Shown here: positions 55,240 through 64,000 of the stretch, in pieces
Position numbering within the stretch: the first letter of the stretch is position 1
How the letters are laid out: each line of letters opens with the position of its first letter
Source of the DNA: Aquatica leii
Taxonomy: Eukaryota; Arthropoda; Insecta; Coleoptera; Lampyridae
NCBI GenBank assembly: GCA_035610365.1
Contig: CM069432.1
Location: 226,322,532-226,386,531, forward strand
DNA length: 64,000 nucleotides
Direction: 5' to 3'
The notes under the pieces: model-generated
The model's database searches: none
Told to the model about the DNA's origin: nothing
What the model saw: only the letters and a program-made list of their open reading frames with translations
Position numbers and translations under genes: made by a program

Positions 55240-56335
55240 TTCTTTTGCGCAAGCATTTCACGCACTGACATGCGTTTTGAGCCTTCTTCTTAAGTACGAA
55301 GTCATTCTCCTCCATCTTACGTTTAGCAATGAGGTGAAACAGACATTTTTTTGCGTGCTGCAAAAAGTGGAATTGCCACTTGTTTAATTTGTGTTTGTGA
55401 GTTTTTGCCCTAATGGTGAAAATTATTTAAGCCGGCGTTCGTTGTAGCGTCTGCATTTGTTCGTAGCACTGCGTTTGTTTGTAGCATTTGCATTTTGTTG
55501 TATTTACGAAAAATAGAATAAAAACCCGTTAATTCGAAGGGGTAAGTCAATTTTTGTTTTGATCCGAATTGTGTGATTCATCGCAATTTACGTTCTAGTT
55601 TTTTTTTCTGGATTTTTGGTTTCGTTCTTATACGATGTTTTTAAGTATGAAATTCTTATGAGTACGATTTCGATCTTTATACGTCTGCGATTATGGAAAC
55701 TATGATCTACGGTTATAAATTTTATTGATTTAAAAGGCAAGATATCAATCAAATCTTCGTGAAAGAGAAAATATACGATTTACGGAAATTGCATCAGATT
55801 GCATCATTTCAATGAGTCATGACCACACCCGAATAAGTTGCGCGATTCGTAAGTGGTAAAATTAAACCTTCAAGGACACGTATGTAAATAATCTGTAATT
55901 ATTAGTTTTAAGTTTTGTTTTGGTTTCAATATTTAACCAATTATATATAAAAAATATTGTGGCGTCCAACTAATAAAATTTTTGTATTTATCAAATTGAA
56001 AATTATTAATCTTAAGTAACGTAAGAATTCCCACGACTCTAATTAAATAAATATGAAAATTCTCATTGCTCTTATGTAGTTTGTTTTTAATGTGTTTTAA
56101 ATAAATATTTTTGTGAGCTGGCTGGTGCATTCATTTATGTGTTATGCGTTTGTATTATGTTACATATTTGGCACCGATAGTTTGTGTTTGATGTTACAAT
56201 AGTTTGTGGTAAGGGTTATCACTATTTATTGTTTTTACTGTTAACGACTCGCACTTTTTAATTTTCCCGTAGAAGTAAATGATGTCTTTTTATCAATCGA
56301 ACACTTATTTTAGATGTTCACTAAAACATAGAAAA
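55240..56335. other. Probable insertion between protease and RT of the CsRn1-type element
   Basis: The gypsy reading stops at ILGSDF (56342) and resumes at about 55230, while intact relatives have only a short linker. The segment contains a plus-strand promoter-like arrangement: TTATTTAAG near 55427, a degenerate tandem stretch, and AATAAAAACCC near 55518, as in an LTR. A 65-codon frame at 55933-56130 (minus) matches nothing known to me. Confidence 0.4.
55436..55507 (+). repeat. Degenerate tandem repeat
   Basis: Three to four imperfect units of about 20-25 bases built on GTTYGTAGC...TGCATTT, directly after the TATA-like box. Confidence 0.5.
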
Positions 56336-56340
56336 AAAAA

Positions 56341-56560
56341 TTAAAAATCGCTTCCGAGTATTTGTTGGTCGACATCGGCGACTATAAAACGCCATAAAAA
56401 TACTGGTCGGAGGTTAAACCCTACTTGTGAAGTTTTAAAACTATACATAGCAATTTTTGTGTTGTTTGCTGCAAAAAGTTTGTTGTCGGTACGATTATGT
56501 CTGCACCCGCGTACACTAAATTTCCCCAAATCTGTTGTGGTACCAGCACATACCTCGGTT
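56341..56560 (-). pseudogene. CsRn1-type aspartic protease region
   Basis: The minus strand reads KLFAANNTKIAMY, then FLWRFIVADVDQQILGSDF, the second half of the retropepsin in this clade ((L/Y)AANxTxIxTY and (F/V)VADVxxPILGxDF). The upstream part with the catalytic DTG is not readable (MGKFSVRGCRHNRTDN is the shifted lead-in). The enzyme cleaves the polyprotein. Confidence 0.7.
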
Positions 56561-56699
56561 CTCAGAGCTGCTTGGGTTTCTCAAAATATATCTTCGTCTG
56601 AATGCACTTTGCTGTCGAGAAACTCTCTGAGTTACGTTGCGTAAATAGATGTCATAGTTATTCAATCTCCTGTCGCAATTCAAGGGTTTTGTGATCTAT

Positions 56700-57095
56700 T
56701 GTGCTACTTGCATTGAACTGTTTGTGGTGTCATGGACTGCATCGGCCAGTGTTGCAAATTGATTAAAGTTTTCATCGCAGTTAGAATGTGGCCTAGAAAT
56801 TGAGATAGTTTGCGATCTCTCATTTCCGCGTGTTTAAAGTTGGTTTTCTGTTCCTGCAAAACAGATAAACGTACGATAAACTGCTCTTTGAACGTATCGT
56901 ACAAATTTGCCACTAGTGAATTTAACAAAATATCTTTAATGCTACTAATTTGTTGTTGATCTAAGTTTGATACAACATAATTGAATTATGTACGGTCCGC
57001 TGTAATTCCATTTAGCTGAAACTAGATTTCTATTTGCATGTACCATAATGCAGGATCGGTAAGTCAAAATGAAGGAATTTTTATGGAGGCACGAG
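56700..57095 (-). pseudogene. CsRn1-type gag
   Basis: Minus strand: IPSFWLTDPALWYMQIEI-like near 57085-57030, NYVVSNLDQQQISSIKDIL near 56985-56930, then LYDTFKEQFIVRLSVLQEQK (56905-56850) and RDRKLSQFLGHI. This is the gag signature of the clade (PALWFxQxE, KYETLKxxLxxRLSxSQExK, GDRKPSQFLRHL). No zinc knuckle follows. The order and spacing are normal. Frame breaks at several points. Confidence 0.8.
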
Positions 57096-57242
57096 CAACA
57101 TTGTGTTAAGTTTCTTTTGTCGTCTTAATTATCAAAACTTACGTACTAATTTGCAAGTCGACGTGGCAATGTAATCTAAACTTTTCACACATTTACGGAA
57201 GTTAGTTAAGGAAAACTGTTTAAAAAAAACTGGCGGCTGTCA

Positions 57243-57262
57243 CGTCGGTGTCACAAATTTTT
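57243..57262 (-). promoter_or_regulatory. Primer-binding-like site (tRNA-Trp type)
   Basis: The minus strand reads TTTGTGACACCGACGTGAC, close to the TGGTGACCCCGACGTGA primer site that CsRn1-clade elements use with tRNA-Trp. It lies between gag and the presumed 5' LTR end. Confidence 0.55.
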
Positions 57263-57649
57263 GGGTATTGGTCACAGGGGCGTGCACAACCACGTTAGAT
57301 ACCGAAAAAAAATTTATGGTTTTCATTTTGTAACTACTTCCGTTCTATCTCAACTGTCAAATTTTCAAGCTCCAGGATAACCACGATTTGTGGCGCAAAA
57401 TTCAAGTATGAATTTGGTAGCTAAATTTATTTTTCCTCTCAATCTTTTTTTGTAACTGAGTTCAATATCTAGAATTAAAAGGTTGTTGAATAAATAAGTA
57501 ATAACAGATACGTCATTTACAATAATTCTAAAAATTATTTGTATTTTGACTTTAATTTCTAACAAATTAAAAAAACTAAATCTCAAATAGTGTTTAAAAG
57601 TTAAATACTTTAAACGAAGGATAGACATTTATAATTTCTGTGTTTTTTA

Positions 57650-59410
57650 ACAGAATAACTTGAATAAAGAAATATACAAGAGAATCAAAAAAGCGGAAAA
57701 TACCCTCAAGATGCTAAAAACACTAAGTCTAAGAAACAAAAAGTGCAAGAAAACATAAAGAACAAAAAAAAATAAGAATTGACATATTAAGAAATGTATT
57801 GTGTTTGTAGCACGATACATTTATAAATTACAATTACGAAGCGATAAAATAAATACAAAGATAAATACGAAAAGATATTGTTAAACTAGAGAAAGTTTGT
57901 CAACTTCTAATATATATATAATATATTTCATAATCCGGCTAGGAATCAATTTTTGTAATTTCTGAGAAAAACAATTTCAAGTTATTTACATAGCTGTTTA
58001 CAATTGCGTATTCATTCCTGTGTTCTTTTCATCTTTATGTACCAACTCGCTTTTATCATAATTAAAAGCTTATTAGCGTTAGACATAAGTTATCTTTGGC
58101 ATTATGGACTAGGGATTACTTTAAACTACCAATGAATGACGGCATTTGTCACCAAGCATTTTTTTAATTTTTTTTTGTAAATTCACTTATGTTTTGCTCT
58201 AAATTCTAGTGCTGTTTGGTAATTATTTCTAATTTAAAATTTGTGATTTTCTATTTTCCTTTTTTATTTAGTATTTTATCGTTATTTTCATACCACTAAT
58301 TTCTTTTAGGGCAAATTGAATTGAATTATTAATGCCTTCCAAATGATTTGGTATTCACGCACAACTGTACTATTTTTTCTTACTTTCGTTTAGTATTAGT
58401 TTAGAGGTTTAGAGTAAGAAAACCCCGTTTCATAGAGAATCGCTGTGCCGCAACCACCTGTCTTATTTTCTTTGCATTTTTGGCTTTACAACGTATCCTC
58501 TCGAGTGTCTTTTCCCAGGCTATAAAATTTCGTCGTTATTGCTATTTGACGCCATCTGACAATAATTTTATCAACAAAATTTTTTTAGCGTATCCACACT
58601 AAAGCGTTTTTCTATTTTTATTTACATACAAATCTTCAATTATGAACCAGACGCCACCGTTTTATTATCGTTCGCTACTGAATGAAATTAATTTTGTCAT
58701 CATCAGGTGTAAAATATCTCACGTAAAAGTGGGAACGTGATTCATTTTTCGCGCAGCTAATGTTTGTTAGCAATGTCACATACTTATCGAAATAATATGT
58801 ACTGAAAAGCACACGTTTGATAATCATAGTGAACCGCATTGTAAAACAATGTTAAATGATATGAAACTAAAATTATAGTGGTTAACTTTTGTCTTCAAAT
58901 AAGCTGCGACTTAAAATCCAGCGGAGTGTATCATAATTCCAAGTCATTTAAAAACTAAATATGTACATATAAATAATTCGATTATTGTGACAATTAATAA
59001 CAAGTATTTGTAACATAAAAATGTTGTTTTTCGGAACAAATATAAATTACGTGCTTATCTTATCTACTAAATATGCGATACGTTTGAAAAAGGTACAAGT
59101 GGCGATTTAGGTGAAAAAATATTTTGAACAACATTTTGAACAAATTATCTAAAAATGTACTTTTACCGCAAATACATATATTACTTTTCAAGAGTACTAC
59201 TTATTTTCGTAAAGAAGCAGTTGCACAATAAAGAAAGTAGCGTTAAGAGACGCTACTGTAGTTTAATCGCGGCCCAAGGGTCGGGATTTTACATAAATGC
59301 TGTCTAGCGTTGATGTTCTTTTCATTTGGTTATAATTATAATTAGTTATTAATTTAGTTATTCATTAGTATTACATTTAGATTAAATCAGATTTTTTTAA
59401 AACTGCAATT
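57650..59410. other. AT-rich stretch, no gene
   Basis: Nothing recognisable apart from short random frames. Confidence 0.5.
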
Positions 59411-59411
59411 T

Positions 59412-59499
59412 ACTTTTTGTGCCTCCGTCCGTTTTGACGTATTTTACAAGCAATATAATCGGACGGAAAAATTACTTTTCCGGACTAGGACGGTAAAGT
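59412..59499. repeat. Small hairpin repeat with CCGGACTAG
   Basis: CCGTCCG (59425-59431) pairs with CGGACGG (59460-59466). A second GGACGG follows in TTTCCGGACTAGGACGG. Shares TTTCCGGACTAG with the hairpin at 60485. Confidence 0.5.
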
Positions 59500-59509
59500 C
59501 AAGGTTAAA

Positions 59510-60470
59510 TGTAATAGAATTTTATAACTAGAAGTTGGCAGTAATTCCCCTTCCTTCAATAGTTTATGTGTCATGTCGTTTATGTCAAAACTATTATTTT
59601 ATGAGCTTAGTTTACTATTATACTACTCCAAATTACCTATAACGACTTTTCTAATAACGAATGCAAACTTATTTCAATATTATTGACAAAGACAACAATA
59701 AAGGCAACCGCAAAATTAAAAATCGCTTAAACTTATATCGATCAAGTAAGTATACCTATATGTATATGAAACATCTAAAACTTTAAATTGTAACTTTTAG
59801 CTTAATCAACAGCATATTAACATCTCTATCATTCATTATAAGAAATTTACTTACTTAAATTAAACTTAAGTGTGCAGTTTGAAATATTTATATAAAGTAA
59901 AGTCGCATCATTTAAGTTGAATTGTAAGTTTTAAACGTTACAATTTGGTTGAATGCCATCGACATTAGCAAAACTTATAGAACACTGTGGTATGGAATTT
60001 CATTGTCTTGTTAGTTGATTGTCTATTGCGGTTTTAGGTGTCAAGGATTCTTCTATGTATTCTTTGGCAGAGTACTGTCTTTTTCAACCACGTGATATTA
60101 GTTCCCTGACTTACTAATTCCGTCGCACTATTTCTGCAAATGCAGTGTCCTGTATATAATAAAACATACTTATTGTAAACGCTTACTGAATTTTTAGTAC
60201 ACCAGTTAACAAGATCGTGGTTTCCAGTACCGATCCGAGGATTTTGTCGGCATCAAATTGTTATCACATTTTGTGCAGGAGGAATATCCATATTAAGACG
60301 ATACAAATAAATAATACTTTTAACTACTTAATTAACTTGTAACAAAATTAAGTATATTTACATAAACAATTGAAATTAAAAATTACAGATTTCGTTGTTA
60401 TCAACATAGAGTATTTAAATTTAGTTAATAAAATAAATCACTTTGTAAACATTTTTTTTCAAAGTTCGGC
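59510..60470. other. AT-rich stretch, no gene
   Basis: No recognised feature between the two small hairpins. Confidence 0.45.
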
Positions 60471-60484
60471 ACAAGAAAATTTGT

Positions 60485-60561
60485 GTATCACACGTCCTGC
60501 TTCGCCTCGGCCTACAAATATGCTCATACTCATAAAATAGCACTTTCCGGACTAGTGATAC
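60485..60561. repeat. 77-bp hairpin repeat with CCGGACTAG
   Basis: GTATCAC (60485-60491) pairs with GTGATAC (60555-60561); the interior has CGTCCTG and CCGGACTAG on opposite sides. GC-rich compared with its flanks. Confidence 0.55.
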
Positions 60562-61550
60562 AAATAACTATTTTGCTTGTTGCATACGCACGTCGCTACG
60601 TTTGATTTGTTACGCGCTTTGCGCCATCACTACGTAAGCTGCGGTTGCCGTTATTATCTGTCAGTAAGTTCTCAAATCGTAGGTGACTCGTAGCCCCGCT
60701 TGGATGTATCTTCACCTAAATGTGGCAGATTTGGTGTCAGGAACCGCAACGTTTTGGAAGAGTTTGGAACGGGTATTCGATCCTTTGGCGCTGGTTTACA
60801 TTCATAGTTTTACTTAAACCAAGACCAAAAACAATATAAAGAATTAGAAAAACCACAGAAAAACATACCTTGAAATGGAATCCAAAAACTAACACAAAAT
60901 AAAGAAGTTTGGAGACAAAAATACGAAACAAAACTTTAACAGCCTTACACAACAAAGGTAGAAAAGCATAAGAATTAATTGAAAAATACTTAAAGCATTT
61001 TTAAAGCTTTTAATTATTTACTACTTTACTAGCTAGTAGAACAATGTTTATCCTATTCGCCGTTTTGGGACAAATTAATACCAATAAATAATAAATACAT
61101 ACACCCTTAAACTCCAAATGAACTTTAAATGCTGGTCGTATTAGATATTGCATTAAAGTAAATTTGCGTTCAATTGATTTTTCAGTTTATATTTTTCATG
61201 CTTCTGCCTTTTCAATTTTTTTTATTAATTAGGAAACCGCATAATCGAATTGATTTGGTATTGTTTTATCTGTAGATAAATTTTATGTTTCTCTGTTAAA
61301 TATGAAAGTAGTAACTAATTGTTTTACGTTCACGAATATTTGATTGTATAAATTTATACCAGCATAACAATCGTTTTTTGCGTTTTTCAATACTTCAAAT
61401 TTTACTAATTGATTATTTATAGATACCAAGTTCAAAGTTTGTACATATTGGTAACTCAACGCAATTCACTGTTATTGCAATTCTAATGTGTTTTTGTGCT
61501 GCCAACATTGCAGACGTCAATACTTGTTGGTTAGTATAGTTACATAATAG
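60562..61550. other. Mostly AT-rich, no gene
   Basis: A 72-codon minus-strand frame at 60737-60955 is hydrophobic but matches no family; its flank TTTGGTGTCAGGAACC looks like a primer-binding site but no LTR could be shown. Confidence 0.4.
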
Positions 61551-61557
61551 GCGAATA

Positions 61558-61640
61558 AAGCCGTAGACGTTGTAAGCTAATTTTATACTCGCGTAATTTA
61601 AAATAGTTTTAAATAAAACAGCGGGATAAAACTACAACTT
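61558..61640 (+). repeat. Half copy of the foldback at 61763
   Basis: GACGTTGTAAGCTAATTTTA, then CTCGCGTAATTTAAAATAG and AACAGCGGGATAAAAC match the right arm of the foldback on the opposite strand. Confidence 0.7.
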
Positions 61641-61762
61641 AAAAAAATAAAGCAATGCAATTGTGCAAATGCCGAGATATACTATATAATGTAATTCCCA
61701 CAAATGCATTGACAAATCCTATAGTTTTATATTCATGTGTCATAGGGGTAACCATTAGCAAA

Positions 61763-62054
61763 GTTTGATAGCAAAGTCATCTTGTAGTATAAGTTACTAC
61801 GTATAAAAGATATCTGTAAATTGCTATAACAGCAGTAAAAGTTGTAAGTTGATTTTACACTCGCGTAGTTCAAAATAGTTTTGAATAACTTTAACCCCAA
61901 TCTCTTTTACGTTATGGTTTTATCCCACAGTTTTATTTAAAGCTATTTTGAATTACGCTGGTGTAAAATCAACTTACAACGTTTACCACCGTTATAGCTA
62001 TTTACAGTTATTTTTTATACACAGTAAGTTATACTATAAGATGGCCCTGTCAAA
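61763..62054. repeat. 292-bp foldback element
   Basis: Arms of about 130 bases: TTTGATAGCAAAGTCATCTT at the left, TTTGACAGGGCCATCTT on the other strand at the right; both continue through GTATAA, TTGCTATAAC/AGCTATAAC, GTTGTAAGTTGATTTTACAC and AATTCAAAATAG. No coding sequence; a large MITE. Confidence 0.8.
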
Positions 62055-62220
62055 AACTGCTAATAATTTAAAGAATCTTGAAATTCAGTTAAAATTGAAA
62101 AAAAAACTATGTTAAAGATTTAGTAATTAATCTAATACTAACATTATATTTCTAGTGATTTCAATTTTTTTTTTATTTAAAAAAAATGTAATTGCACAAA
62201 AAGACACAAAAACAATATTG

Positions 62221-62400
62221 CCAGATTCTAAACTCTATAGAAGTTCTATGATGTTTAGAATCTGGCTTGGTTCGCACGTTGATTACCTAACTCTGTACTG
62301 ATTGTTAGATTATTGTTTACTATTTTAGGTTTTCGATTTTTTTCAAGCCTTGATTAAAGACAAAAAGCAACAAAACAAATCAAGCAACCAAAATTCTTCA
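62221..62400. repeat. Hairpin and partial copy of the 20.5-kb foldback centre
   Basis: CCAGATTCTAAAC (62221-62233) is inverted at 62254-62266 as GTTTAGAATCTGG. The following GAATCTGGCTTGGTTC, TTGATTACCTAACTC and TTGTTAGATT repeat the central part of the foldback at 20517-20920. Confidence 0.65.
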
Positions 62401-64000
62401 TTATTAAACGTTTTGTGTCATATCTTCCGTTCCTCCAATGATTAATCGACAATACTTTCATTTTTATTTGTAAAGGTTATTTCTACGCCTAACAGTTTAG
62501 CATAGAGATTTAGAAATTTTGTAGTAGATAATTTTAATGTTTATAAAATTACGATTTTTTTAACCATCCTCTGATTGCGCTGCCCCCAAAGGAATTTCAA
62601 AAATAAAAATATTTTCAGTAAACTTCCTATATGGGATTTAGTCTAGAAAATATTTTTCCTGTATCGCTAAACCAAATAGTTTTTGAGACAAATTTGAGTG
62701 CCACGCTTAAGGACTCGCACTGTATAGTATATATACTTATACAAAAATTATGCAACACTTTCTATTTTATATGTTTACTGATTCAGGTTTAGTTGGGCGG
62801 CAATTTATGGTTAACAGTTTTGTGTGTGTATTTACGTTTATATGATATTTTGGTTTTTGTCGACAGTTCTTACTTAAATACGACCCTTTTTTTTTAATAC
62901 GTGAAACTTAATTAAGTGTGGTTTGGATAAGCGTTAAGATTCTATTATTGAGATGCACCTTGAGGTCCTGACACTTTTTCGTCAAAATACCTTATTATTG
63001 GAAATCACTTAATTTCTTTATCTGAGGTTTTGTTTTTGAAGATTCAATTGGTTTTACTGAAACTGGAACAGTTTACCTTAATTGCGTATACTGAAGTGAG
63101 TCAATAGTGTGTAGACCGATATTTACTCATTAACGGTTTACAAAAATATATCTTAGACAAAAGTTTCATAAATCTACTTAATATGTTTTTTAACGCTATT
63201 TTGGATTTAACCCTTCTTCCATGGAAAAGCGCTACGCAACTTTGTTATTTTGAATAAAACATCTTGTATATTGTTATATTTTTCAATTGTTTAATGATTT
63301 TTTAAAAGATTTTGTATTTTTTTAACAGTGTATTTTAGAAGATTTTTCATTTTAACGTGAATGAGACTTTAGGAGTAAAATTTTGTGCTTATGAAAAAAA
63401 AACATAATTATTCAACAAATTTTCTTAATATTGCTCAGAGGCACAACTTTAAATAACTGAAACTCGATTTTTTTAAACATCACTTCCTAATTATATTAAC
63501 ATAAATGCATTCAAAAAACGTTTTTTTAAGTGTTGATAATTTACGGTTCTATGTTTAAAATCGATATTTATATAAATGTTTGCGATTTTATAATTAAAGT
63601 TTAAAGTTAACATAACCAAACAAAAAACACATTAAATAAAAAATAATAAAAATAATTGCAAATGCAAAAAAATCCAATTTCTATAAATCTGGCAATTGTG
63701 AAGGCCACGGCGTATTCAATCCGCGCCGAATTCACTTCTGTCGCTAAAATTGTTTTACATATTTACGCACTGTCCGTTTATAATAGATTGGTGCACCATT
63801 GTGTTCCATTCACATGTGCTTTTATATATTAAAAACAACATCTTCGAAAAGAACATGCAATTTTCAACTGTTGATACAATATGCGGTTCAAATTTTCATA
63901 AAAAAAATATGGTTCGACTATTTAAATTCCTCTAATATCCTCTCAAACATTAAGAAACATCCATGTTGTACGTCTACCATAAAAACAATATGAGGATTCA
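62401..64000. other. AT-rich end of window, no gene
   Basis: Only short random frames; nothing recognised. Confidence 0.5.

Larger units (their letters stand above)
51180..57263 (-). mobile_element. CsRn1-type Ty3/gypsy retrotransposon with two insertions
   Basis: Minus-strand order gag (57090-56700), protease (56560-56341), insertion, RT (55230-54490), RNase H (54410-53790), insertion, integrase (52520-51682). The HVFVRHDAVRKPLQ block and the gag type fit the CsRn1 clade. A primer-binding-like site lies at 57243-57262. The 18-base TTGGTCACAGGGGCGT(A/G)C occurs at 51193-51210 and at 57270-57288, consistent with the last bases of both LTRs on the minus strand. LTR outer limits are not resolved; a 5' LTR would extend right of 57263. 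Confidence 0.75.

Noticed and set aside
60731-60955. Primer-binding-like TTTGGTGTCAGG with a hydrophobic frame nearby, as start of another LTR element
   Set aside because: No LTR pair, no gag or pol and no target duplication found.
1-64000. tRNA, rRNA or conserved host gene
   Set aside because: No cloverleaf, rRNA core or multi-exon conserved protein was recognised; a tRNAscan-SE or BLASTX run would be decisive.

Overview
The window looks like AT-rich nuclear DNA from an arthropod, most likely an insect. It holds no operons, no bacterial gene spacing, no convincing rRNA or tRNA gene and no convincing host protein-coding gene. Nearly every coding signal belongs to a transposable element, and the mix is typical of insect genomes: Penelope-like, Ty3/gypsy, a Jockey/R1-type LINE, mariner-like, hAT, piggyBac, Crypton-like tyrosine recombinase, Helitron and several MITEs or foldbacks. 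The species is not identifiable from the sequence.

Layout, left to right. 0.5-2.4 kb: a decayed Penelope-like element whose reverse transcriptase is split by a foldback. 2.7-5.6 kb: a Ty3/gypsy body (minus strand) with a 624-codon gag-protease-RT frame. 6.6-8.1 kb: a mariner-like relic. 8.4-9.8 kb: a broken Crypton-type tyrosine recombinase gene (minus) hit by a 210-bp MITE. 10-16 kb: AT-rich DNA without genes. 16.1-20.3 kb: a ZMYM1-type hAT relic, then a piggyBac relic. 20.5-24.4 kb: two foldbacks, a doubtful Tc1-type relic and a deleted gypsy remnant. 26.1-28.7 kb: a whole piggyBac element with TTAA ends. 29.0-32.35 kb: a whole hAT element with a perfect 8-bp target duplication and a nearly open, spliced transposase. 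32.8-36.7 kb: a second gypsy relic containing an old repeat that itself holds a solo LTR and a Helitron. 37.8-46.2 kb: a third gypsy element whose 3' LTR was cut by a second hAT, which was in turn cut by a TA-flanked 1.29-kb transposon and a pogo-like MITE. 49.9-51.1 kb: a truncated LINE. 51.2-57.3 kb: a CsRn1-type gypsy element (minus) with two insertions. 57.6-64 kb: mostly gene-free AT-rich DNA with small hairpins and foldbacks.

The genes do not form a pathway. What the window records is an order of insertion. Several events can be placed exactly by target duplications: AAGTTCTA for the hAT at 28991, ATGTAGAT for the hAT at 41325, TTAA for the piggyBac, TA for two elements inside the second hAT, GGAAT for the solo LTR, and A/T for the Helitron. 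The most useful leads are the nearly intact hAT, the TA-flanked element with exon-like minus-strand segments of unknown product, and a set of unrelated foldbacks that share a hammerhead-like core ending in GAAACGT.
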